A stretch of DNA of 64,000 bases, from assembly GCA_902517615.1 (NCBI GenBank), contig CABYCY010000009.1, positions 1 to 64,000 on the forward strand, in the 5' to 3' direction. The stretch is from an uncultured Pelagibacteraceae bacterium (GTDB lineage: Bacteria; Pseudomonadota; Alphaproteobacteria; Pelagibacterales; Pelagibacteraceae). The position numbers and the translations under genes are program-made. This document shows, in pieces, positions 32,027-38,159 of this stretch. The first letter of the stretch is position 1. The number at the start of each line of letters is the position of its first letter. Under the pieces are notes generated by a model, which worked only from the letters and a program-made list of their open reading frames with translations, was not told the origin of the DNA and did not search any database.

Positions 32027-32036
32027 ATTTATAGAG

Positions 32037-33227
32037 TTACTCTATAATTTTAGTTACTACTCCTGCTCCAACAGTTCTTCCACCTTCCCTAATAGCAAAA
32101 TTTAATTTTTCAGCCATTGCGATTGGTGTTATTAGTTTAACAGTAAATTTAGCGTCATCACCTGGCATAACCATTTCAGTACCTGCCGGTAATTCAACCT
32201 CACCTGTAACATCTGTTGTTCTAAAATAAAACTGAGGTCTGTATTTAGTAAAGAAAGGAGTATGTCTTCCACCCTCATCTTTTTTAAGTACATAGGCCTG
32301 AGCTTCAAATTTAGTATGTGGAGTAATTGATCCAGGTTTACAAAGAACTTGACCTCTTTCAATATCAGTTCTCTCTATACCTCTCAATAAAATTCCAACA
32401 TTATCACCAGCTTCTCCTGAGTCTAAAAGTTTTCTAAACATTTCTACTCCTGTACAAACTGATTTTTTAGTTTCTCTAATTCCAACTATTTCAACTTCCT
32501 CACCAGTTTTGACTACACCTGACTCAACTCTACCAGTTGCTACCGTTCCTCTTCCTGAAATCGAGAATACGTCCTCTACTGGCATCAAGAATGGTTTATC
32601 AACTTCTCTAGCTGGTTGTGGAATGTGTTCATCAACAGCTTTCATTAATTCTAAAATTGAATTTTTTCCAATTTCATCATCTCTACCTTCTACAGCTGCT
32701 AATGCGGAACCTTTAACGATTGGTGTTTTATCACCAGGATATTTATAAGAAGTTAAAAGCTCTCTAATTTCTTCTTCTACAAGTTCAATCATTTCTTTAT
32801 CATCAACCTGATCAACTTTATTTAAATAAACAACAATTGCTGGTATACCAACTTGTCTTCCTAAGAGAATATGCTCTCTAGTTTGTGGCATAGGACCATC
32901 AGCAGCATTAACAACTAAGATGGCTCCGTCCATTTGTGCTGCTCCAGTAATCATGTTTTTTACATAGTCAGCGTGTCCTGGACAATCTACGTGAGCATAA
33001 TGCCTTTTTTCAGTTTCATACTCAACGTGTGCTGTTGAAATTGTTATACCTCTTTCTTTTTCTTCAGGTGCTTTATCAATTTGATCATAAGCAACTGCAG
33101 TTCCACCACCTGCTTGCGCTAACACATTTGTAATCGCAGCAGTAAGAGTCGTTTTGCCATGGTCGACATGACCAATAGTCCCAATGTTACAGTGGGGTTT
33201 ATTTCTTACAAATTTTTCTTTTGACAT
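32037..33227 (-). CDS. tuf: translation elongation factor Tu
   Basis: 396 residues. GTPase motifs are GHVDHGKT (G1), [12 protein letters not shown] (G2), DCPGHADY (G3) and NKVD (G4). Domains II and III follow with [13 protein letters not shown] and the conserved end [14 protein letters not shown]. It carries aminoacyl-tRNA to the ribosome. Only this copy is in the window; the second copy common between fusA and rpsJ is absent. It is preceded by tRNA-Gly and tRNA-Tyr and followed by tRNA-Trp and secE, close to the E. coli tyrU-glyT-thrT-tufB-secE order. Confidence 0.99.
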   Translation of the reverse strand: MSKEKFVRNKPHCNIGTIGHVDHGKTTLTAAITNVLAQAGGGTAVAYDQIDKAPEEKERGITISTAHVEYETEKRHYAHVDCPGHADYVKNMITGAAQMDGAILVVNAADGPMPQTREHILLGRQVGIPAIVVYLNKVDQVDDKEMIELVEEEIRELLTSYKYPGDKTPIVKGSALAAVEGRDDEIGKNSILELMKAVDEHIPQPAREVDKPFLMPVEDVFSISGRGTVATGRVESGVVKTGEEVEIVGIRETKKSVCTGVEMFRKLLDSGEAGDNVGILLRGIERTDIERGQVLCKPGSITPHTKFEAQAYVLKKDEGGRHTPFFTKYRPQFYFRTTDVTGEVELPAGTEMVMPGDDAKFTVKLITPIAMAEKLNFAIREGGRTVGAGVVTKIIE

Positions 33228-33274
33228 TACTTTTTTTACCTCAGTTATTTTTGTTTCATTACTAATTTCTTTCT

Positions 33275-33348
33275 TGGAGCGGGTAAAGGGAATCGAACCC
33301 TTACATCCAGCTTGGAAGGCTAGCGTTCTACCATTGAACTACACCCGC
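33275..33348 (-). tRNA. tRNA-Gly (anticodon TCC)
   Basis: 74 nt with encoded CCA. The acceptor stem GCGGGTG pairs with TACCCGC (one G-T pair); the T arm is AAGGGTTCGATTCCCTT. The anticodon loop CTTCCAA in a CTAGC/GCTGG stem gives TCC, glycine. It lies 47 bp upstream of tuf and is probably cut from the tuf precursor transcript. Confidence 0.96.
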
Positions 33349-33394
33349 ACAACCCCAAGAGTAACACTCCATGTTAAATAAAAAAAATATTGAA

Positions 33395-33480
33395 TGGTGG
33401 AGGGGGAAAGATTCGAACTTTCGAAGACCGAAGTCAACGGGTTTACAGCCCGCCCCATTTGACCGCTCTGGAACCCCTCC
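33395..33480 (-). tRNA. tRNA-Tyr (anticodon GTA)
   Basis: 86 nt with encoded CCA. The acceptor stem GGAGGGG pairs with CCCCTCC. A long variable arm marks it as a class II tRNA, and the anticodon loop CTGTAAA in a CGGG/CCCG stem reads GTA, tyrosine. It is the first gene of the long minus-strand supercluster. Confidence 0.96.
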
Positions 33481-33527
33481 TTTGGGGAAGTGTCCCCTTG
33501 TTCAATAAAGCTTCAAATAACAAGCGT

Positions 33528-33555
33528 TTTATATATTTTATTTATGCAATTGCAA
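33528..33555 (-). promoter_or_regulatory. candidate sigma-70 promoter for tRNA-Tyr/tRNA-Gly/tuf
   Basis: On the minus strand TTGCAA (33555-33550) and TATAAA (33533-33528) are 16 bp apart. They lie in the 129-bp gap between tRNA-Tyr and the divergent rlmB, the only gap in front of the supercluster. A start near 33521 would give a leader of about 40 nt to the tRNA, removed by RNase P. Confidence 0.5.
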
Positions 33556-33609
33556 CACGTGATTTATTAGGAAAATATTAAAAAAAACGTGTAAAACACA
33601 TCATAATTT

Positions 33610-34353
33610 ATGAATAAGTCATCTTTTTTTATTGTAGGCCAGCATGCTGTTATGGAAGCACTAAGAAACCATAAAAGAAAAGTTTTGAGGGTTTTTTTAA
33701 CTGAAGAAAGTAAAAAAAACATTCATAGAAAAAATCCTAAAAAAAATATCTTGGAAGATGTGAAAGTATATTTTAAATCGAAGAAGGAATTGGATAAATA
33801 TTCATCTAAAGAACAATTGATGCACAATGGTTACGTTGCAGAAATTGAACATCTTGATCAACCTGACTTAAAACAATTTATAAAAGGGAAAAATAATTTA
33901 ACATTGGTTTGTTTAGATGAGGTAACAGATCCAAGAAACATTGGTTCACTAATAAGAAGTGCCGCATCTTTTAATATTGATGGTTTAATAATAAAAGAAA
34001 GACAATTTCCTGGCGATAGCAAACTAATGTATAAATCAGCAAGTGGTTGCATGGAGTATGTAAACATTTTTAAAGTATCAAATATCAATTCTACATTAAA
34101 AAACTTAAGAGAAAAAAATTTCTGGGTTTATGGATTTGATGCGAAAGGTGAAAAAGATTTTACAGATATAAAATGGGAAGGAAACAATATTCTTTTGTTT
34201 GGCTCTGAAGGTTTTGGAATGAGACAACACACTGGAAAATATGCTGATTTTTTTGTTAAAATAAATATAAATAAGAATATAGAGAGCTTAAATATCTCAA
34301 ATAGTGCAGCAATTGTATTTCATCATTTAAGTTATTTAAAAAAAAAGAGTTGA
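33610..34353 (+). CDS. rlmB: 23S rRNA (guanosine-2'-O)-methyltransferase RlmB, SPOUT family
   Basis: 247 residues. The N-terminal substrate-binding domain starts with FFIVGQHAVMEALRN, typical of RlmB, and the C-terminal SpoU domain shows the three motifs LDEVTDPRNIGSLIRSA, LLFGSEGFGMR and LNISNSAAIVFHHL. RlmB methylates G2251 in the peptidyl transferase loop of 23S rRNA. TrmH-like relatives act on tRNA; the N-terminal domain favours rRNA. The gene faces away from the tRNA-Tyr/tuf cluster and ends 33 bp before tRNA-Thr. Confidence 0.9.
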   Translation: MNKSSFFIVGQHAVMEALRNHKRKVLRVFLTEESKKNIHRKNPKKNILEDVKVYFKSKKELDKYSSKEQLMHNGYVAEIEHLDQPDLKQFIKGKNNLTLVCLDEVTDPRNIGSLIRSAASFNIDGLIIKERQFPGDSKLMYKSASGCMEYVNIFKVSNINSTLKNLREKNFWVYGFDAKGEKDFTDIKWEGNNILLFGSEGFGMRQHTGKYADFFVKININKNIESLNISNSAAIVFHHLSYLKKKS

Positions 34354-34386
34354 TTAATTAACAAATAGTTAATAATTATTGCCCAT

Positions 34387-34462
34387 GCCCTTGTAGCTCA
34401 GCTGGTAGAGCAATTGATTTGTAATCAATAGGTCCGCGGTTCGAATCCGTGCGGGGGCACCA
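34387..34462 (+). tRNA. tRNA-Thr (anticodon TGT), anchor of the first island
   Basis: 76 nt with encoded CCA. GCCCTTG pairs with CGGGGGC; the D arm is TAGCTCAGCTGGTAGAGC and the T arm CGCGGTTCGAATCCGTG. The anticodon loop TTTGTAA in an ATTGA/TCAAT stem gives TGT, threonine. A decayed copy of its anticodon-to-T-arm portion recurs at 36975-37004, so the gene appears to have served as an integration site for the DNA between. Confidence 0.97.
34416..34445 (+). repeat. attL-like direct repeat inside tRNA-Thr
   Basis: Starts in the anticodon stem of tRNA-Thr. Against 36975-37004 the first 15 bases (GATTTGTAATCAATA) are identical and 25 of 30 match overall. The crossover class in which tyrosine integrases use the anticodon stem-loop fits this boundary. 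Confidence 0.65.
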
Positions 34463-34527
34463 TCACTCAATAAAATCAACGTTAAATATTTTTTAAAAAT
34501 TAGAAATACATCCGTTAAAACACAATC

Positions 34528-34560
34528 ACTGTGTTAATAGTGTGTTAGGAGTGTGTTAAG
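34528..34560 (+). repeat. three tandem 11-bp repeats, left end of tRNA-Thr islet
   Basis: ACTGTGTTAAT, AGTGTGTTAGG and AGTGTGTTAAG follow one another without spacing. The 11-bp period equals one helical turn, and similar units occur at the other end (36895-36916). Arm-type integrase sites are the best analogy; this is an inference. Confidence 0.6.
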
Positions 34561-34572
34561 GTCAAGTGGTCG

Positions 34573-34950
34573 TTAATTAATAAATTCTTTTTTTAAATCA
34601 CATTCATAATGATCTAAAAATTTATCATTTTTATAATCATATTTAGACATTGTGATTGTAGGTTTCGTTTGTCCTTCAAAAACTATTCTTTGGAAACCTA
34701 ATTCATATTCTGGAAATTTAACGGTGAATCTATCTTCGCCAAACTCTAATTCTTTGCTAGGGATAATTATAAATTTATTTTGTTTTTCATCAAAATAATG
34801 AAATCCTGTTGCTTCAAGTTTATAGTTTAAAGGCTCAAATTTCTTTCCAAAAGCTGACAACATATTTAAACAAGAAAGATTTAAACCTTGGTCTGCATAA
34901 GATATTGATGGAAATAATAAAATTAAAAAAAGGATAATGATTTTTTGCAT
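34573..34950 (-). CDS. exported two-cysteine protein of unknown function
   Basis: 125 residues. Residues 1-19 are a good signal peptide (basic K3, hydrophobic IIILFLILLF, cleavage after SYA). The mature part is about 105 residues, mostly predicted strand with alternating hydrophobic residues, and has just two cysteines, C27 near its start and C117 near its end, suggesting a disulfide that closes the domain. A similar Cys-near-start, Cys-near-end layout recurs in two exported proteins of the next island. I do not recognise the family. It is the gene closest to tRNA-Thr in the islet, 63 bp from the next one. Confidence 0.75.
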   Translation of the reverse strand: MQKIIILFLILLFPSISYADQGLNLSCLNMLSAFGKKFEPLNYKLEATGFHYFDEKQNKFIIIPSKELEFGEDRFTVKFPEYELGFQRIVFEGQTKPTITMSKYDYKNDKFLDHYECDLKKEFIN

Positions 34951-35013
34951 CTTTAAATCATCATATTATTTAAAGTCTATTTATTGTCTCAATAATGGCA
35001 GATTAAAGTTTTT

Positions 35014-35388
35014 TTAATTCAACTTATTTCTTTCACAATCTCTATCAATCGTTTGCCAGTCCCCTTCTTCAAAAGGTATATCCATATCGTTTAAAACTCT
35101 TTTAAACTTCTCAAGTCTGTCTGCACGTCCATTAATACTTTTTAGGTACATAAAAAACCACTTAAATGCAGATTTTCCTAAACCGTTTTTATCAATATGA
35201 ATCCAATTTTCAAAGTCCATACATTGAGTGGTGTTATAAGTGTACTCATCATAACTTATCTTTTTTCCATCATCACTTAATGAGTCAGACCAGCTGCAAA
35301 TTTGATTTTTTCCCTCATCGATAACTCGATAAGCTTCATAGTGATCAGAAAGATTTATTGAATTAAAATCTAATTCTAATTGTTTCAT
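35014..35388 (-). CDS. small acidic cytoplasmic protein of unknown function
   Basis: 124 residues, no signal peptide or membrane segment. It is acidic overall and rich in aromatic residues (SAFKWFFMYLKS, WQTID, WIHIDKNG), and looks like a folded alpha/beta protein. I recognise no domain. The start ATG at 35388 is preceded 16 bp upstream by a 16-bp sequence (35405-35420) that recurs in front of another islet gene and contains a TATAAA on the coding strand, so it is probably independently transcribed. Open frame of normal composition; the call that it is a real gene rests on length and position. Confidence 0.6.
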   Translation of the reverse strand: MKQLELDFNSINLSDHYEAYRVIDEGKNQICSWSDSLSDDGKKISYDEYTYNTTQCMDFENWIHIDKNGLGKSAFKWFFMYLKSINGRADRLEKFKRVLNDMDIPFEEGDWQTIDRDCERNKLN

Positions 35389-35404
35389 AGTTTATGTGTT
35401 GCTG

Positions 35405-35420
35405 AAGTTTATACGTTAAA
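35405..35420 (-). promoter_or_regulatory. 16-bp repeated element, copy 1 (promoter-like)
   Basis: Exact repeat of 35968-35983. Read on the coding strand it is TTTAACGTATAAACTT, with a TATAAA that could be a -10 box. It lies 17 bp before the start codon of the 124-residue protein; copy 2 lies 15 bp before the start of the 55-residue protein. The same distance and orientation suggest a shared promoter or operator. Confidence 0.5.
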
Positions 35421-35470
35421 GAACTTTAACAATTATTAATATAAAGATTAATTATGTCTTTTTTTTGAAT

Positions 35471-35788
35471 TTAGTCCAACATTTCTAAAAACCAATCAGG
35501 CAAATCATCTGGATTTGTTATGCAAATATCTTTATCTGCAATGCCATACTTTGTTAACTGGACTGTAATATCTGCTATTCCATACCTTGTTAATTCCACT
35601 AAAGAATAAGTTCCTGCATTTTTGCAGCTACCAACTATCTTCCAAGTCTCATCCCCAATACCATACTTCGTGATGTCAATTGTAAGATCAGGAATTAAAT
35701 ACTTTGTTATCTTGATAGCATAAGTATTAGCAGCAACAATATTGGTCCAAAGAAAACCCAGAACCACGATCCCTAAAAGTTTTTTCAT
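35471..35788 (-). CDS. exported protein with 12-residue TKYGIAD repeats
   Basis: 105 residues with an N-terminal signal peptide (MKK, then a hydrophobic stretch to about residue 20). The mature chain has four copies of a [IL]T[KR]YGIAD-like unit, at T28, T40, T67 and T79: two pairs, each with a 12-residue period, separated by a linker with C55. The last unit is followed by C89 and an acidic DDLPDWF tail. The repeat period suggests stacked short strands. I do not recognise the family. Its start overlaps the stop of the preceding 55-residue membrane protein as ATGA, so the two are translated together. Confidence 0.75.
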   Translation of the reverse strand: MKKLLGIVVLGFLWTNIVAANTYAIKITKYLIPDLTIDITKYGIGDETWKIVGSCKNAGTYSLVELTRYGIADITVQLTKYGIADKDICITNPDDLPDWFLEMLD

Positions 35789-35952
35789 TTATTCTTATCT
35801 CTAGTGAACTGATTAATGGTTTCACCATACTTTTTGATTTTTTCAAATTCTTCTTGTTGTGCTTTCTTTTTCTTTTCTGATGAATAATAAATTGGCATTA
35901 TAATTGATAAGCCGACGATAATAATTGCTAATATAATTTGCCAAGTATCCAT
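35785..35952 (-). CDS. small single-pass membrane protein, 55 residues
   Basis: Reads MDTWQIILAIIIVGLSIIMP, then IYYSSEKKKK and a charged helix AQQEEFEKIKKYGETINQFT. One membrane helix (about 5-23) with an N-out, C-in orientation expected from the lysine cluster, followed by a probable coiled cytoplasmic tail. It is too short for standard gene finders, but it has an ATGA overlap with the repeat protein downstream and the 16-bp promoter-like element 15 bp upstream, which together support it. Function unknown; a partner or anchor for its neighbour is a guess. Confidence 0.65.
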   Translation of the reverse strand: MDTWQIILAIIIVGLSIIMPIYYSSEKKKKAQQEEFEKIKKYGETINQFTRDKNK

Positions 35953-35967
35953 TTAGTTATCTACTAA

Positions 35968-35983
35968 AAGTTTATACGTTAAA
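35968..35983 (-). promoter_or_regulatory. 16-bp repeated element, copy 2 (promoter-like)
   Basis: Identical over 16 bp to 35405-35420, 15 bp upstream of the 55-residue membrane protein start, same orientation. See copy 1. Confidence 0.5.
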
Positions 35984-36014
35984 AATGATAATTCTAAAAT
36001 TATAAGTGCTTCTA

Positions 36015-36881
36015 TCAAATTGCACCCATCATCATAGCAATACCAGCTCCACCACCCATTGCTGCTAAAGTTTTTCCATGTTTTTTAATTTGATCTCTAA
36101 ACCAATCATAAATTTCTGAAACCTCTATTTTTTTAAGTTGTTTTTTAACAACTATTAAAACTACTAAACCAATTATTATTCCAAGAAGTGGACTAGCAAA
36201 TAAACTTGCTGTCATTATAAAAGAACCCATTCCCAATAATCCTTCGATCGTTCCTTTTTTGAATGCTTTTTTGTTTTTATCTTTGGTATAAGATTTTGCC
36301 CATGAAACTATTGATACAATCAATAAAATTGGATTAGCACTAACAGCGCCAGCTAATATCAAAGATGATGCTAAATTTGCAAATTCTTCTTTTTCATGTT
36401 TCTTCCATCCAAACATTAAGGCCACAACGCCTATAGTTGCGCCAAATATTTCTGATAAGTTCACGCTTTGAATATCAAGTAGCCAACTTTTTTTAACAGC
36501 AAATTTTTCACTCATATGTATTGCAAATTTATCAAATGCTTCTTTGTTATCTATATTATGTAATGGAATACCCATTGGTGTTTGAAGATCTTTAAATAAA
36601 GATAAAAAATAATTTTTTAATTCTTCGAAGTTGCTATCGTTAGGCAAAGTCTCTTTAACCTTTTCCCACATTTGTAACGGTGTATGACTTCCATCAAAAT
36701 GTCTGTGAGTGAAACCACCTATATGCGTTTCGTTATAAAATTTGTCAATTTGTTGATCGTAGACAGTTGCCTTGTCATCTATTATTTTTGATAATGATTT
36801 TTCAACTTTCTTTCCAAAGGGAACTGAAAATAATCCAGCTATACCTAAAGCTGCTTGTCTTAATCTTTTTATAAAATACAT
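36015..36881 (-). CDS. polytopic membrane protein with an HRHFDGSH motif, function unknown
   Basis: 288 residues from the ATG at 36881; a GTG at 36896 would add five residues (VYFF-type) and is less likely. Residues 1-135 are soluble and helical and contain the His-rich HRHFDGSH at 59-66 followed by TPLQMW, a candidate metal or active site. From about 146 there are four hydrophobic segments (146-159, 168-193, 213-246, 273-287), and the chain ends in a Gly/Met-rich hydrophobic tail. Basic stretches between helices indicate inner-membrane location. I do not recognise the family. The upstream region holds the right-end 11-bp repeats of the islet, so its promoter would overlap them. Confidence 0.7.
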   Translation of the reverse strand: MYFIKRLRQAALGIAGLFSVPFGKKVEKSLSKIIDDKATVYDQQIDKFYNETHIGGFTHRHFDGSHTPLQMWEKVKETLPNDSNFEELKNYFLSLFKDLQTPMGIPLHNIDNKEAFDKFAIHMSEKFAVKKSWLLDIQSVNLSEIFGATIGVVALMFGWKKHEKEEFANLASSLILAGAVSANPILLIVSIVSWAKSYTKDKNKKAFKKGTIEGLLGMGSFIMTASLFASPLLGIIIGLVVLIVVKKQLKKIEVSEIYDWFRDQIKKHGKTLAAMGGGAGIAMMMGAI

Positions 36882-36894
36882 GAAAAAATATACC

Positions 36895-36916
36895 ACTGTG
36901 TCTATAGTGTGTATAG
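36895..36916 (+). repeat. two tandem 11-bp repeats, right end of tRNA-Thr islet
   Basis: ACTGTGTCTAT followed directly by AGTGTGTATAG. They resemble the three units at the left end (ACTGTGTTAAT / AGTGTGTTAGG) in sequence, length and orientation, and lie 59 bp inside the decayed tRNA-Thr repeat. Confidence 0.55.
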
Positions 36917-36974
36917 ATTTGAAATAGTTTTAAATTAATATTGATAGTATTTATCTTTTTGAATTTAGACTCTC

Positions 36975-37004
36975 GATTTGTAATCAATAAATCCACAGAT
37001 CGAA
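36975..37004 (+). repeat. attR-like decayed copy of the tRNA-Thr anticodon/T-arm region
   Basis: 15 of the first 15 bases and 25 of 30 overall match 34416-34445 in tRNA-Thr, in the same orientation. The T-arm part keeps ATCGAAA-like sequence but has lost pairing, so it is not a functional tRNA. It marks the probable right edge of the islet. Confidence 0.65.
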
Positions 37005-37007
37005 ATT

Positions 37008-37145
37008 TTACCAGGCTGTCAATTTCCAACACTCATTTGCATCTTCAATACGGGCATAACAACCCAGAAAAGACATAATTTTAAATGCACAAAAACCTCC
37101 AACTAAAATAATGACTACAAACATTATTGGATTAATTTTTTTCAT
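37008..37145 (-). CDS. small membrane protein, 45 residues
   Basis: Reads MKKINPIMFVVIILVGGFCA, then FKIMSFLGCYARIEDANECW and KLTAW. A single hydrophobic helix (about 7-25) follows a basic start; three cysteines (C19, C29, C39) are present, a high number for so short a protein. The frame ends four bases outside the decayed tRNA-Thr repeat. Its start codon lies 4 bp below nadK. Real but unrecognised is my best guess; it is too short for strong support. Confidence 0.45.
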   Translation of the reverse strand: MKKINPIMFVVIILVGGFCAFKIMSFLGCYARIEDANECWKLTAW

Positions 37146-37149
37146 TTAT

Positions 37150-37920
37150 CTAACTAGTCTCTCTTCTTATTTGCTCAATTTTAATCTTTTTTTGTAAGCT
37201 TCTATTTTTATCATAAAGAAGATTAAACTTTATTTTATTATTTATTTTAACAACAATTGATTTTGCATTCCTTACTTCTAAATTATCAGCAACAGCACTA
37301 ATAGGCCTTTTAGATGGGTTTAAATTATTTATAATAATTTTAGTCTTATCATTTACAATTTTGCCTTTCCATCTTCTTGGTCTAAACGCACTTATAGGAG
37401 ATATGGATAATTTTTTTGAATGTAAGCTTAAAATCGGTCCATGAACTGACAAGTTGTAGGCCGTACTACCAGCTGGTGTTGATACTAGTACCCCATCAGA
37501 AACTAATTCTTTAATAATCTGTCTTGGACCCTGCTTTATTGACAATGATGCAGCCTGTCTACTTTGTCTAAGTACTGAGACTTCATTAATTGCTATCGAT
37601 CTTTTAATCTGATTATTTTTATTTTTAACAATCATTTCTAAAGGTGAAATTGAAACCATATTTGCTTTAGATAAATTTTTAATTATATTTTTTGATGAAA
37701 ATTTATTCATCAAAAACCCGTAGTTTCCTGAATTTATTCCATAAAATTGTTTTTTTAAATTCTTATTTTTTTTAAGTGTTTGAAGCATAAAGCCATCACC
37801 TCCAATCACAACGACAAGGTTTTTTTTCTTAAAATGACTGGTTTCTAATTTTTTAATTAAAAGTTTTTTAATTAAGGAAGATTTTTTATTTTTATCAGAA
37901 ATTATCTGAAGTTTAATCAT
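37150..37920 (-). CDS. nadK: NAD kinase
   Basis: 256 residues from the ATG at 37920 (MIKLQIISDKN). The frame is open 14 codons further, but those lie inside tRNA-Leu, so that start is rejected. VVIGGDGFMLQTLK is the GGDG ATP-binding motif and LVSTPAGSTAYNLSVHGPIL the NAD-binding signature. It phosphorylates NAD to NADP and is essential in most bacteria. It lies between the two islands and is probably the original neighbour of tRNA-Leu; only 5 bp separate its start codon from the tRNA. Confidence 0.94.
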   Translation of the reverse strand: MIKLQIISDKNKKSSLIKKLLIKKLETSHFKKKNLVVVIGGDGFMLQTLKKNKNLKKQFYGINSGNYGFLMNKFSSKNIIKNLSKANMVSISPLEMIVKNKNNQIKRSIAINEVSVLRQSRQAASLSIKQGPRQIIKELVSDGVLVSTPAGSTAYNLSVHGPILSLHSKKLSISPISAFRPRRWKGKIVNDKTKIIINNLNPSKRPISAVADNLEVRNAKSIVVKINNKIKFNLLYDKNRSLQKKIKIEQIRRETS

Positions 37921-37925
37921 TTTAG

Positions 37926-38011
37926 TGGTGCCCTCGGCCAGACTCGAACTGGCACTCCGCAAGCGGCAAGGATTTTAAGTCCTTTGTGTCTACCAATTTC
38001 ACCACGAGGGC
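37926..38011 (-). tRNA. tRNA-Leu (anticodon TAA), anchor of the second island
   Basis: 86 nt with encoded CCA and the long variable arm of class II tRNAs. GCCCTCG pairs with CGAGGGC; the D arm is TGGTGAAATTGGTAGACAC and the T arm CCAGTTCGAGTCTGG. The anticodon loop CTTAAAA in an AAGGA/TCCTT stem gives TAA, leucine. The 5' half up to the anticodon loop plus 72 bp of upstream DNA is repeated at 40327-40437. Confidence 0.97.
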
Positions 38012-38083
38012 ATTAATGAATTTCATGAGTATTTATGCTAATATTTATAATTGAACAAGGGTAATAAGTAAAATTTTTTTAAT
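37973..38083 (+). repeat. 111-bp direct repeat, copy at tRNA-Leu (functional side)
   Basis: Covers the tRNA-Leu 5' half, starting exactly in the anticodon loop (37973), and 72 bp upstream of the gene. It matches 40327-40437 at 107 of 111 bases; all four differences lie in the outer 35 bp. The repeat includes the likely tRNA promoter (38030-38058). Confidence 0.95.
38030..38058 (-). promoter_or_regulatory. candidate promoter of tRNA-Leu
   Basis: On the minus strand TTGTTC (38058-38053) and TAAATA (38035-38030) are 17 bp apart, with the tRNA 5' end 18 bp below the -10. The same two hexamers are preserved in the repeat copy (40384-40412), where they no longer serve a full tRNA. Confidence 0.4.
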
Positions 38084-38085
38084 TT

Positions 38086-38115
38086 ATCTCTCTATGCTCT
38101 AGTCATGCTCTAGTT
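38086..38115 (+). repeat. 30-bp repeat with two tandem 11-bp units, left end of tRNA-Leu islet
   Basis: ATGCTCTAGTC (38094-38104) and ATGCTCTAGTT (38105-38115) are in tandem. The 30-bp block matches 40172-40201 at 28 of 30 bases in the same orientation. The distance from the anticodon-loop boundary is 113 bp here and 126 bp at the other end. Confidence 0.75.
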
Positions 38116-38159
38116 ATCCCATAAAGTCCTATAATAATTAGTTAACATTTGTTAATTAC

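Larger units (their letters stand above)
34463..37004. mobile_element. tRNA-Thr-anchored islet (about 2.5 kb, no integrase)
   Basis: The block lies between the 3' end of tRNA-Thr and a decayed repeat of its anticodon-T arm region at 36975-37004. It holds five complete minus-strand genes of unknown function, most of them exported or membrane proteins, with wider gaps than the rest of the window. Tandem 11-bp repeats sit just inside both ends (34528-34560 and 36895-36916). No integrase, transposase or phage structural gene is present, so it is either a decayed remnant or an element moved by an enzyme supplied elsewhere. The boundaries are inferred from the repeats. Confidence 0.6.

Noticed and set aside
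33484-33497. GGGG/CCCC mini-hairpin upstream of tRNA-Tyr
   Set aside because: Only four base pairs, no T-run on either strand; it does not qualify as a terminator and more likely belongs to the tRNA precursor leader.
33184-33581. Plus-strand open frames over the tRNA-Gly and tRNA-Tyr genes
   Set aside because: They are complements of tRNA genes and of the tuf start, a common artefact.
36802-37032. Open frame of 76 residues across the islet right end
   Set aside because: It overlaps the membrane protein gene and the decayed tRNA repeat, and its sequence has no protein-like features.
37921-37962. Longer NAD kinase start
   Set aside because: It would lie inside the tRNA-Leu gene and its residues do not resemble NadK.
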